NCBI RefSeq assembly: GCF_047344985.1
Contig: NZ_CP178861.1
Location: forward strand, 2,170,001 to 2,234,000
Length of the DNA: 64,000 nucleotides
Source of the DNA: Bdellovibrio sp047344985
GTDB taxonomy: Bacteria > Bdellovibrionota > Bdellovibrionia > Bdellovibrionales > Bdellovibrionaceae
Direction: 5' to 3'
Shown: one piece after another, positions 25,705-33,162 of the stretch
Layout: each line of letters opens with the position of its first letter
How positions within the stretch are numbered: position 1 is the first letter of the stretch
Position numbers and translations under genes: made by a program
The notes under the pieces: model-generated
What the model was told of the DNA's origin: nothing
The model's input: only the letters and a program-made list of their open reading frames with translations
Databases searched by the model: none

Positions 25705-25915
25705 AGCGTGCTTTCTTTTTTCTTTTTCATTTTGTTTTATTAAATAATTTTGCATGAGAAATTTCCGAGAATTCGAAGAAATACAAAAGCACGAATTGTA
25801 TTTTCTCATTTCAGACTCACATGCTTGCCTTTACGCGGACTTAAAACTTCTATGACTCCAGAGTTCAAAAATTTTAGAGCCGAAAAAACGGTTCATTAAC
25901 AGGAGGACTATTTTT

Positions 25916-26662
25916 ATGCCAAGACAATCACAAGAAACAGGACGTTCGCGTTCAAGTTCTAGCCGCGGCCGTCATGCGGCTTCAAGCCGAGGTTCCCAAG
26001 GTCGTAGATCGAGCTCTTCTTCTCGCTCATCTTCTCGAGGCGGAGGTCGTGGTTTTGCTTCTATGTCACCTGAAGAACACAGACGTATTTCTGCAATGGG
26101 TGGTCGGGCTAGTCATGGTGGCACAGGACGCAGCCATCAGGATGATTATGATCAAAGTTCTCGACGTAGTAGCTCTTCCCGCAGTGGCGGATCATCACGT
26201 CGTGGCTTTGCAGCGATGTCGCCACAACAACGCAGTCGTATCTCAGCTATGGGCGGTCATGCCAGCCATCGTGGCCAGGGCAGAGATTATGAAAGCGATT
26301 ATGACCGTGATGATGGTCGCAGCAGCAGTAGCAGTAGCAGTAGCAGACAAGGCGGACAACGTAGCAGTGGTGGATCATCTCGTCGCGGATTTGCAGCTAT
26401 GTCACCTGAAAAACGCAGCCGAATTGCAGCGATGGGCGGCCATGCCAGCCATCGTGGTCACGGTCGAGATTATGAAAGTGATTACAATGAGGGGCGCCGC
26501 GGTCGTAGCTGGAGAGATGAAGATTATGACGAGGATTACGACAATGACAGAATGCACGCAAGTTCTCAAGAAGACGAAGACTACGGAGATTACGACGAGG
26601 ATTATGACACTGATTATGAGCGCGATGAAGATGAAGATCGAGGATATCGCAGTCGTCAATAA
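25916..26662 (+). CDS. KGG-repeat stress-type protein with Ser/Arg-rich linkers and Asp/Tyr tail
   Basis: This 248-residue low-complexity protein has three copies of a KGG-like repeat: GRGFASMSPEEHRRISAMGG, RRGFAAMSPQQRSRISAMGG and RRGFAAMSPEKRSRIAAMGG, each followed by (R/H)ASH. In all three, Met replaces the first Lys of the canonical KGG signature. Ser/Arg-rich linkers separate them and the last ~60 residues are rich in Asp, Glu and Tyr (DYDEDYDTDYER). KGG-repeat proteins are general stress proteins in enterobacteria. A CAGGAGG ribosome site precedes the ATG. A near-identical Asp/Tyr tail recurs in the 30834-31436 product. Charge segregation and low complexity suggest a disordered, perhaps condensate-forming protein (inference). 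Confidence 0.85.
   Translation: MPRQSQETGRSRSSSSRGRHAASSRGSQGRRSSSSSRSSSRGGGRGFASMSPEEHRRISAMGGRASHGGTGRSHQDDYDQSSRRSSSSRSGGSSRRGFAAMSPQQRSRISAMGGHASHRGQGRDYESDYDRDDGRSSSSSSSSRQGGQRSSGGSSRRGFAAMSPEKRSRIAAMGGHASHRGHGRDYESDYNEGRRGRSWRDEDYDEDYDNDRMHASSQEDEDYGDYDEDYDTDYERDEDEDRGYRSRQ
26321..26346 (+). repeat. AGC/AGT triplet repeat coding poly-Ser
   Basis: A run of alternating AGC and AGT codons (26 bp) inside the KGG-protein gene encodes a serine tract. It could vary by slippage in steps of three bases without breaking the frame. Confidence 0.7.
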
Positions 26663-26670
26663 AGAAAAAA

Positions 26671-26690
26671 GCTGGCTCCAAGGAGCCAGC
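26671..26690. terminator. Bidirectional rho-independent terminator
   Basis: GCTGGCTCC / GGAGCCAGC is a perfect 9-bp stem with an AA loop, and on the minus strand TTTTTTCTTT follows. It separates the convergent KGG gene and the small membrane-protein gene at 26695-26871. Confidence 0.85.
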
Positions 26691-26694
26691 TCTT

Positions 26695-26871
26695 CTATTC
26701 ACCCCCAGCCCAAGAAGGCGCATCACTTGCCGGGAATGATTCTTCCGAAGCTTGATCTACTTTTTCACTTCGAGGAGAACTTTCATTTTGTTTTTTTCGA
26801 TTATATCCCCAGGCAATCGCAGCAGCACCGCCGGCTGCAACTCCCAATAAAATGTATGGCGTGAGTTTCAT
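26695..26871 (-). CDS. Small membrane-anchored protein with ESFPASDAPSW motif, 58 residues
   Basis: On the minus strand, an ATG at 26871 opens a 58-residue frame starting MKLTPYILLGVAAGGAAAIA. It has one N-terminal membrane segment, a basic patch (YNRKKQ) and the C-terminal motif EESFPASDAPSWAGGE. ESFPASDPP-like motifs recur in small proteins of many proteobacteria, which supports it as a real gene. AAGGGGG lies 6 nt before the ATG and a terminator follows the stop. It overlaps only non-coding plus-strand sequence. The function is unknown; the neighbourhood is stress-related. Confidence 0.78.
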   Translation of the reverse strand: MKLTPYILLGVAAGGAAAIAWGYNRKKQNESSPRSEKVDQASEESFPASDAPSWAGGE

Positions 26872-27051
26872 AAATGCCCCCTTTTTTCTTCCAAAATAGG
26901 CTTAAAAATCCTGATGTCAACCCGTCGGAAGTACGTCACCGAAAGTCTTGGATTTATAGTTTAACAATCGTTTCATATGTAAATACCCATTTTTACCCGC
27001 ATCAATTGCAAAACCCATGGGTTAGCACAATTCTGCACATAGGAGGTTTCT

Positions 27052-27348
27052 ATGAAAAAACTAATCATGGCAACTTTTGTGTTCTTATTTGCTAGTGCTA
27101 GTATTGCGCAGGACTCTATGTCTGAGAGAACAAATGATGTCAATCAGACACCCAATCCTTACGTTCAAGACAAACAAACTGCCAAAGGCACAACAAAACA
27201 AAAACGCATCAGTAGAAAAGACAGATGGGAAGAGTCTGACTACTCCACTCAGGAGCAACGTGACCGCAGAAATATGAACAACACCCGGGACACGAATACG
27301 AATACAAATACCAACACGAACTCAACAGACGACAATCGCAGTTATTAA
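27052..27348 (+). CDS. Small secreted Asn/Thr-rich protein
   Basis: This 98-residue protein has a signal peptide (MKKLIMATFVFLFASASIAQ). The mature part is hydrophilic and probably disordered; it ends in a repeat of Asn and Thr (DTNTNTNTNTNSTDDN) encoded by an imperfect six-base repeat at about 27292-27320. ATAGGAGG precedes the ATG and a strong terminator follows. The family is not recognised. Its composition matches the small proteins at 30623 and 32450, although those lack signals. Confidence 0.78.
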   Translation: MKKLIMATFVFLFASASIAQDSMSERTNDVNQTPNPYVQDKQTAKGTTKQKRISRKDRWEESDYSTQEQRDRRNMNNTRDTNTNTNTNTNSTDDNRSY

Positions 27349-27354
27349 ATTTTT

Positions 27355-27391
27355 AAAAGCGTAGATTTCACCCATGGAAATCTACGCTTTT
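27355..27391 (+). terminator. Rho-independent terminator
   Basis: The 15-bp stem AAAAGCGTAGATTTC / GAAATCTACGCTTTT has a 7-nt loop and further T residues. It begins 7 bp past the stop of the 27052-27348 gene. Confidence 0.9.
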
Positions 27392-27525
27392 TTCATGTTA
27401 TCTGCCTTCTTTCCATTTTGTATTTAATCAGCCTTGCAAAGACGCCCTTGCTCAGAGACGATTTTTTCCTCATTGATGGATCTCCTCGTTCAAAAAAGCA
27501 GAAAAATATATAGCAAGGAGATGCT

Positions 27526-28701
27526 ATGGACACCTTGTGCGCGACTCATGATCTTTTGGTCTTTTCACATCTGCGTTGGGACCTGGTGTTTCAACGGCCA
27601 CAACATCTGATGAGCCGCTTTGCAAACCACCGTCGGGTTTTCTTTATTGAAGAACCTGTTATTGAAAACATCACGGAACCTTACCTAAGCCTTAAAGAGG
27701 AGTATCCGGGTCTTTGTGTCGTAGTACCCCATTTGCCTCTGAAGATTTCAAACCGCGAACGTGATGAAATCTCGCGGGGTCTACTGGACGAGATGATCCA
27801 AGGCGAGAATATCAAAAATTTTAGCATTTGGTATTACACTCCGATGGCTTTAAACTTTTCTGACCATCTTGTCGGACAAGTTACTATCTATGATTGCGTT
27901 GATGACCTCGTTAACTTTTCACAAACAATGGCGGAAAAAGAAACCGCCTTACTTCGGCGGGCGGACCTTGTCTTCACAGGAGGGAACTCTGTTTATGAAG
28001 AAAAGAAACAAAAGCACAAAAGAGTTCACTCGTTTCCCAGTGCCATAGATACCACTCATTTTTCAAAAGCGCGATCCGCTTTAACGGATCCCGAAGACCA
28101 GGAAAATCTGCCGCGTCCCCGCATTGGTTTTGTCGGCGGCATCGACGGTCGCATGAATTTTTCACTGTTAGGAAATATCGCGGCCTTGCGCCCGGAGTGG
28201 CAGTTCATTTTATTGGGACAAGTCGCAAAAACGGTTCAAGATATTTTACCAAAAAAAGAAAATATTCATTATTTGGGAATGAAACGTTATGCGGATCTTC
28301 CATTTTACATGAGCTCGTGGAATTGCGCGATGATTCCGTTGGCTAAACATGAAAGCATCCGTTTTGCATACTCGACTAAAATCTCCGAATATTTGGCAGC
28401 GGGTCTTCCTGTCGTCACAACACCCATTGCAGAAACTCGAATGTATCATGGGAAAAATCTTTTAGCCGTCGCCGATGACGCTGAAAACTTTGTAAAAGCC
28501 CTGGATATTGTTCTTACAGAAAAACCCTCATCACAAAGACTTAAAAGTGTTGATGAATTCTTGAAAAATTCTTCTTGGGATCACACTTGGGAGCGAATGT
28601 CTCTTTTAGAAATCGACACTCTGGCGAGAAAAAAAGGTTTTTCTCCACTTTTAGCGGAAGGACTGCAAACGAGTTTTAACACTGCGAGAGGCGCAAAGTG
28701 A
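27526..28701 (+). CDS. GT-B fold glycosyltransferase
   Basis: This 391-residue protein opens LLVFSHLRWDLVFQRPQHLM, a motif typical of GT1/GT4-like glycosyltransferases found with UDP-galactopyranose mutase or GH1-RmlD genes. The C-terminal half holds IGFVGGIDGRMNFSLLGNIA (start of the nucleotide-sugar domain), NIHYLGMKRYADLPFYMSSW and KISEYLAAGLPVVTTPIAET, where a Glu in KISEYLA is the expected catalytic or donor-binding residue. It is followed by a translationally coupled GH1-RmlD fusion. A paralogue lies at 34290-35423. Cell-surface or compatible-solute glycosylation is possible; the acceptor is unknown. Confidence 0.86.
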   Translation: MDTLCATHDLLVFSHLRWDLVFQRPQHLMSRFANHRRVFFIEEPVIENITEPYLSLKEEYPGLCVVVPHLPLKISNRERDEISRGLLDEMIQGENIKNFSIWYYTPMALNFSDHLVGQVTIYDCVDDLVNFSQTMAEKETALLRRADLVFTGGNSVYEEKKQKHKRVHSFPSAIDTTHFSKARSALTDPEDQENLPRPRIGFVGGIDGRMNFSLLGNIAALRPEWQFILLGQVAKTVQDILPKKENIHYLGMKRYADLPFYMSSWNCAMIPLAKHESIRFAYSTKISEYLAAGLPVVTTPIAETRMYHGKNLLAVADDAENFVKALDIVLTEKPSSQRLKSVDEFLKNSSWDHTWERMSLLEIDTLARKKGFSPLLAEGLQTSFNTARGAK

Positions 28702-30545
28702 ATACTTTAAAAATTGGCGCAGGCATTGAAATTCCGTTGCAAGCTGACTACCTGAAACAGCTTGCAACGGCAAAAATCGAAAAAGTCTGCTGTCCTTTTT
28801 ATTTTTCCTTGAATCCAGATTGGGCGCATTTTGATGAGGCTTTGGCCCATTTAAAAGTCCAAGGGTTTCAACCCATCGTGCAGCTTCATGCACAACAGGG
28901 ATTTGGAGATTTTTTACTGCTTCACCCTGACGGAGCCGAAAATTTTTTATCCTATGTGCAAGATTTTTCCTCTCGATATCCTTGGATTCAAGAATACTTA
29001 TTTGTCGGCAACACCCGCGGGGTGTTTCGAAGTCCTCATCAAGAAATTCATACGGCCTTGCTGGCGAAAACATTTTTGAAGGCCACTGAGATTCTCAAAA
29101 AACTCTCTCCCGGTACCAATGTCATCGTGATGGATCAAATAGGACATATTCAGGGTCCTGCCGAATTAGCCAAAGAGGTCGAGATTGAAAATCAAAAACA
29201 ATGGCAGTTCTTCGATCTGATGCAAACGGGGGCTTTTGATATTTTAAGCATTATGTATCATCCTTCAAATGATCGTTATCTTCTTTCATCTACAGAGGAT
29301 CTGCCACAGATGGAAGTTGATATCGGAGAACCCTTGCCTCTAAGCGAATTACTGAAAACCGCATGGAAAAAATATTCTCGCCCTCTGGCACTCGAAATTC
29401 ATACGGATGAAGGACGCGAAAACCAGCTGCGAGGACTGTATGAAACGTGGGAATGCATTCGGAACCTAAAACGCGAAGGACTTCCGATTAAAGATCTTTA
29501 TATTGAGCGCGGAACTTTAAGTGATCCAAAAATTTATAGAAACCATGCAAAAACACTTTTAACCGAGATGCTAAAATCTCTGATTGTCGAACAAGAGTAC
29601 AATCATCCTCTTTTAAAAGAAGAAAAATGGAAGAAAAATTTTATCCGCGTTAAGCATATGCTCGCCTCTCCCCTTTCTTGTTCGGTGATTAAAAGCACCT
29701 CTTCTCCGATTTTAATTACCGGAGCCGGAAATATTCTTTCAGGCGCTTTTGCTCGCATCTGTTCGCGCAGGAACATTCCTTACATTTTGCTATCCGCAAA
29801 TCAGATGGATATGGCGGACCCGGTTTCTGTTAAAAAAAATCTGGAAAAATACGTTCCGTGGGCTGTGATAAACACCTACGAATATTTTAATATCGACAAA
29901 GCTGAAACTGAAATTGCCCATTGCTTTCGGGCAAATGTTGTCGGCCCCAACCTTCTGGCTGAAGAATGTCGAAAAAGAAAAATTCAATTTCTTTCATTTT
30001 CTTCTGACTATGTTTTTGACGGCAAAAATACAAGCCCTTACCACGAACAAGATTCAACTCAGCCCTTAAACGCCTATGGACGATCCAAGGTCGCCGCAGA
30101 AAATTTTATCCTCAGCACCAATCCTTCCGCGTTGATTATTCGAAGTGGCGCTTATTTTGGCCCCTGGGATAAAGAAAACTTTTTAACCCGATGCCTTAAA
30201 TCGCTCGTGGCACAGCAACCTTTTTTTGCTCCGCGGGATATTTATATTTCACCTACTTACGTTCCGGATCTGGTGAACGCCAGTCTGGAACTTTTAATCG
30301 ATAAAGAGTCTGGTGTTGTTCACTTGGCCAATGAGGGAAAAATGTCCTGGTTCGAGCTGGCCTCCCTTGCGCACAAACAATCGGGTTTTAACAAACATGC
30401 CTTTTTGATTTCGTGCACTCACGATTGCCTCAATTTCCGTGCGCGGCGACCTTTGAATAGCAGCCTTGTCAGCGACAGAATTAAAAGTCTTCCTGCCGTG
30501 GAGCAGGCTACGTTCGAGTATCTTAAAAATCGTCAGTACTTTTAG
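28698..30545 (+). CDS. Degenerate GH1-like barrel fused to RmlD-type sugar-nucleotide reductase
   Basis: This 615-residue fusion starts at a GTG that overlaps the preceding stop by 4 bp. Residues 1-330 resemble the reduced GH1 domain of GH1-RmlD fusions: ENQKQWQFFDLMQTG and LALEIHTDEGRENQLRGLYE are recognisable. However, the acid/base position, NEP in active enzymes, reads GNTR here, so hydrolase activity is doubtful. Residues 340-615 form an RmlD domain: ILITGAGNILSGAFARI (NAD(P) binding), SFSSDYVFDG (Ser) and NAYGRSKVAAE (Tyr-x3-Lys). The RmlD part should reduce or bind a dTDP- or UDP-4-keto sugar. Confidence 0.82.
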   Translation: MNTLKIGAGIEIPLQADYLKQLATAKIEKVCCPFYFSLNPDWAHFDEALAHLKVQGFQPIVQLHAQQGFGDFLLLHPDGAENFLSYVQDFSSRYPWIQEYLFVGNTRGVFRSPHQEIHTALLAKTFLKATEILKKLSPGTNVIVMDQIGHIQGPAELAKEVEIENQKQWQFFDLMQTGAFDILSIMYHPSNDRYLLSSTEDLPQMEVDIGEPLPLSELLKTAWKKYSRPLALEIHTDEGRENQLRGLYETWECIRNLKREGLPIKDLYIERGTLSDPKIYRNHAKTLLTEMLKSLIVEQEYNHPLLKEEKWKKNFIRVKHMLASPLSCSVIKSTSSPILITGAGNILSGAFARICSRRNIPYILLSANQMDMADPVSVKKNLEKYVPWAVINTYEYFNIDKAETEIAHCFRANVVGPNLLAEECRKRKIQFLSFSSDYVFDGKNTSPYHEQDSTQPLNAYGRSKVAAENFILSTNPSALIIRSGAYFGPWDKENFLTRCLKSLVAQQPFFAPRDIYISPTYVPDLVNASLELLIDKESGVVHLANEGKMSWFELASLAHKQSGFNKHAFLISCTHDCLNFRARRPLNSSLVSDRIKSLPAVEQATFEYLKNRQYF

Positions 30546-30622
30546 TTCACAGTTTTGTTTTATGAATAACAAACCGATTTCTTTCTTTTATTCCGCTAGA
30601 GTGAAACAAGGAGGATATTTCC

Positions 30623-30772
30623 ATGAATAAAAACACTCAAAATCAAAACCGCACGACGAACAAAGACAATGTTTCTAAATCATCTACTACACAAAGATCC
30701 GGAGGCACGGATAAAGAGAGCTCCCAAAGCACGAACCGAAGTGAACGTAATAAAAACTCTGAGAACAGATAA
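30623..30772 (+). CDS. Tiny Asn/Thr/Ser-rich hydrophilic protein, 49 residues
   Basis: The ATG at 30623 follows AAGGAGG. The product begins MNKNTQNQNRTTNKDNVSKS and ends NKNSENR. It has no hydrophobic residues except one Val and the initial Met, so it should be disordered. The opening xKNTQNxN is shared with the 58-residue product at 32450-32626, and the two are probably paralogues. It lies 61 bp before the Asp/Tyr-tailed protein gene and may share its transcript. Confidence 0.68.
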   Translation: MNKNTQNQNRTTNKDNVSKSSTTQRSGGTDKESSQSTNRSERNKNSENR

Positions 30773-30833
30773 TTTTCAAAAAGATTTAACAACGACTCCG
30801 GATAAACCGGCTTTTATTAATAAAGGAGGAATT

Positions 30834-31436
30834 ATGGCAACAAGAGGATCATCCCGCAGAGGATCCCAATACAATTATTCGCAAAACGAAGATCGCAACC
30901 GTGGCTATGGCTACGGCAGTGAAAGAGGCTCACAATATGGCTCACAGTCACAATATGGCTCACAGTATGGTGGACGAGGCTCTCGCTCGACACAAAACTG
31001 GGACCAGGACTATGATGAATACCCAAGTCGTGGAAGCTATCAGGGCGAATCTTATCGAGGCTCTGAAGGTCGCAGCAGCGGTCGGTACAGTCAAGGCGGC
31101 GTAGGCGGCGGCGGGTATTCCGATAGAGAGCGTGGCTACGGACGAGGCAGCAGCTATCAAGGAGAAGGCTATAATCAAGGTTACGGAAGAGGCTTTAACG
31201 AATACGAAGGTCGTAACTATCGTGGCGGCCAAGAAAGCAGCTCCCGCCGAGGTTTGTCTTCTCGTGGCTCACAAAATCAGGACTGGTATGAAGACGAAGA
31301 TCTTTATGACACAGACAACGATTACAATGAAGATGAAGGACTGCAAGCCGGTTCTCGAGACTACGATGAGGATTACGATACGGACTATGACGAAGATTAT
31401 GGAAGAAGCTCTTACCGTAATCAAAACTATCGTTAG
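30834..31436 (+). CDS. Low-complexity Gly/Ser/Tyr/Arg protein with Asp/Tyr tail
   Basis: This 200-residue protein starts at the ATG at 30834 after AAAGGAGGA. The first two thirds are Gly, Ser, Tyr, Arg and Gln with recurring GSQYGSQ and RGSSYQGEGY segments, a prion-like composition. The last ~50 residues are acidic and Tyr-rich (DYDEDYDTDYDEDYG). The segment YDEDYDTDY is identical to that in the KGG-repeat protein at 25916-26662, so the tails are related even though no KGG repeats are present here. A strong terminator follows. The function is unknown; a disordered stress protein is inferred. Confidence 0.8.
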   Translation: MATRGSSRRGSQYNYSQNEDRNRGYGYGSERGSQYGSQSQYGSQYGGRGSRSTQNWDQDYDEYPSRGSYQGESYRGSEGRSSGRYSQGGVGGGGYSDRERGYGRGSSYQGEGYNQGYGRGFNEYEGRNYRGGQESSSRRGLSSRGSQNQDWYEDEDLYDTDNDYNEDEGLQAGSRDYDEDYDTDYDEDYGRSSYRNQNYR

Positions 31437-31445
31437 AATGTCAGA

Positions 31446-31482
31446 GATAATCCACAGAAGTTTCTGTGGATTATCTTTTTTT
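31446..31482. terminator. Strong rho-independent terminator
   Basis: A perfect 14-bp stem GATAATCCACAGAA / TTCTGTGGATTATC with a 2-nt loop is followed by TTTTTTTAT. It separates the convergent low-complexity and hemerythrin genes. Confidence 0.92.
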
Positions 31483-31485
31483 ATA

Positions 31486-32022
31486 TTAGGCGTGTCTTGA
31501 ATTTTGAGTGTGACTAACTTGTGAAACTGTATTCAAAAGCAAGGCAATGTCTTCATCCAAGGCGCTATCAACCATGCCCAAATAAGTTTGTTTCAAACTT
31601 TCCATATTTTCAGCCATTTCTTCGGCGTCATCAGAACTAAAATATCTTTTTGCGGCTTTAAAAATCTCACCTTCTTCTTCTTGCACGTGGTGATTTACCA
31701 ATTCAGTTAATACCGTAAATTTAGCCTTCCAAGGCTCTTCATCTACGGAAATGCGAGAAAGTTCATTGAGCACTAAAGCAACGACGTGATGCTCTTCCTC
31801 ACCTTCCCAAGCCAGCTCCTCACCTTCTTCTTCAGCGATCATCTTTAAAGGTTGATAGAAGACTTCGGCCTCGGCCTTAGAGTGCGCAGTGAGTTGGTCT
31901 CGCACCTCAGAAAAAAGGCTTTCCACTTCATCGAAATCTTCTTCCTCCAGGGCGTCTTCAATTTTATGAAAAAGTGATTTAACTTCCTTGTGATCTTTTT
32001 TGAGCAGTTCGTATATTTCCAT
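31486..32022 (-). CDS. Hemerythrin-like HHE-domain protein
   Basis: This 178-residue cytoplasmic four-helix protein has the His/Glu iron ligands in KDHKEVKSLFHKIE, TAHSKAEAEVFYQPL, EEHHVVALVLNEL and VNHHVQEEEGEIF. Such proteins bind a di-iron centre and sense or store O2, NO or iron. The start at 32022 is set by GAGGAGG four bases before the ATG; the open frame upstream lacks support. It is a single gene in the stress island, facing the low-complexity gene. Confidence 0.88.
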   Translation of the reverse strand: MEIYELLKKDHKEVKSLFHKIEDALEEEDFDEVESLFSEVRDQLTAHSKAEAEVFYQPLKMIAEEEGEELAWEGEEEHHVVALVLNELSRISVDEEPWKAKFTVLTELVNHHVQEEEGEIFKAAKRYFSSDDAEEMAENMESLKQTYLGMVDSALDEDIALLLNTVSQVSHTQNSRHA

Positions 32023-32237
32023 AAATCCTCCTCGCAAGTCTTCTTTTTCTAGGTTAATAGAGCCCGGAGAAAGCCCCAACCACTCCTGACAAATCCCGCA
32101 ATTTACAATGACCGAAGTCGAGATCCCCAGACATCCGACACGATTCTGAATTGTATCTCGGCCATTCCCTACCACAGTTGTTGAAATTTCGGTTCGGACT
32201 CCTTCAAACTGGACATGTCAGAAAAGGAGGACGGAAG

Positions 32238-32426
32238 ATGAGAAGACCAGGAAGAAAACACATTAAAGATTCCGAACGAGATCATCCAAATCCTAGTTAT
32301 CAAACGAAGCGCCAAAATCTGCGACAAGATAACACTCGAGATCGCGAAAGTTTTCGGCGTGAGGATCTAGGTTTCACGAATCGTGATACCCGGGGTTATG
32401 ATTATCAGCATAAAAACAAGTACTAA
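32238..32426 (+). CDS. Small charged hydrophilic protein, 62 residues
   Basis: The ATG at 32238 is preceded by AAAAGGAGGACGGA. The product begins MRRPGRKHIKDSERDHPNPS and is very rich in Arg, Asp and Gln, with no hydrophobic stretch. It ends TRGYDYQHKNKY. Composition and ribosome site match the other tiny proteins of this island. It lies 23 bp upstream of the 58-residue protein gene and is likely co-transcribed with it. The family is not recognised. Confidence 0.7.
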   Translation: MRRPGRKHIKDSERDHPNPSYQTKRQNLRQDNTRDRESFRREDLGFTNRDTRGYDYQHKNKY

Positions 32427-32449
32427 TCTAAAACACACAGGAGGCAGTT

Positions 32450-32626
32450 ATGAGTAAAAATACCCAAAACCCTAATCAAAATCAGTCCGGCAGCAACACA
32501 TCATCTCAAAGAGACAGCAGTCAGCAAAGAGACTCAATGAATCCTAATAAAAAAGACACTGGAAGATCTGATAGTTCTTCTGGCACAAGTTCAGGTAATA
32601 AAAGCGGCGGTCAACAAAATAGATAA
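32450..32626 (+). CDS. Tiny Asn/Gln/Ser-rich protein, 58 residues
   Basis: The ATG at 32450 follows CAGGAGGC. The product begins MSKNTQNPNQNQSGSNTSSQ and ends SGNKSGGQQNR. Apart from Met it has no hydrophobic residues. The N-terminus is like that of the 30623-30772 product, which suggests a small paralogous family within this island. A bidirectional terminator follows 15 bp after the stop. Confidence 0.7.
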   Translation: MSKNTQNPNQNQSGSNTSSQRDSSQQRDSMNPNKKDTGRSDSSSGTSSGNKSGGQQNR

Positions 32627-32640
32627 TGATATTTAGAAAA

Positions 32641-32671
32641 AGAAAACGAGGCGCCCCCTCGTTTTCTTTTT
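32641..32671. terminator. Bidirectional rho-independent terminator
   Basis: AGAAAACGAGG / CCTCGTTTTCT forms an 11-bp stem with a 5-nt loop and is followed by TTTTT. It serves the convergent genes at 32450-32626 and 32672-32923. Confidence 0.88.
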
Positions 32672-32923
32672 TCAATGATGGGTATGACGTCTGGTTTCCC
32701 AACCCTTCTTCGCCGCTCTAGAACGTGCGGCATGAGAACTTTTCGATGATGATGCTTTTTTCTTCACGCTTTTTCCGGCACCACCAGTTTCTTTATTCGT
32801 TGTTGCCCAGCCGATCTGTGCGGCTCGTTTTGCGGAGTAGCCTCTTTTCTTGGCGCTCTCTTCAATATGATGAGCCATGCGCTTTTGTTTGCTGCTGTAT
32901 TTTTCTTTTGATCCTTGCGGCAT
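32672..32923 (-). CDS. Small basic GSKEKY-family stress-associated protein
   Basis: This 83-residue basic protein opens MPQGSKEKYSSKQKRMAHHI and continues EESAKKRGYSAKRAAQIGWA; it then has TTNKETGG. This is a widespread small-protein family (MPxGSKEKYTxKQKRxAxHIEE...AWATVNKETGG), sometimes mislabelled plasmid stabilisation protein. The Lys/Ser/Ala-rich tail resembles histone H1-like tails. AGGAGGGA precedes the ATG. The molecular role is not established; its location among KGG and hemerythrin genes fits a stress response. Confidence 0.8.
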   Translation of the reverse strand: MPQGSKEKYSSKQKRMAHHIEESAKKRGYSAKRAAQIGWATTNKETGGAGKSVKKKASSSKSSHAARSRAAKKGWETRRHTHH

Positions 32924-33162
32924 AATTCCCTCCTATTTGCTTTCCTTTCTTTAGTATATGCGGTTGCCTATTTTTTCACCAAAGGAGAAAAAACAGTTCG
33001 TTGAGCAGTAGCAAAGTTCCGGCGTTTCTCTTACGTAATGTCTGATAATAACATCACGATACTTTTGTTTTTGTGCATCTTCAGAGCAGAAGTTTTGAAA
33101 ACTTGTGAAGGGTTTGGCATCAATATCATCTCGAAAAAAATCTTGAAACTGAAGGAGTCGTT

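Noticed and set aside
26041..26460. CRISPR-like repetitive DNA in the KGG gene
   Set aside because: The repeats are imperfect, coding, and follow the KGG protein repeats; there are no spacers of constant length and no cas genes.
25974..26864. 296-codon frame overlapping the KGG-repeat gene
   Set aside because: It is the same repetitive DNA read in another frame, giving Ala/Val/Met-rich sequence; the in-frame KGG repeats and ribosome site support the other frame.
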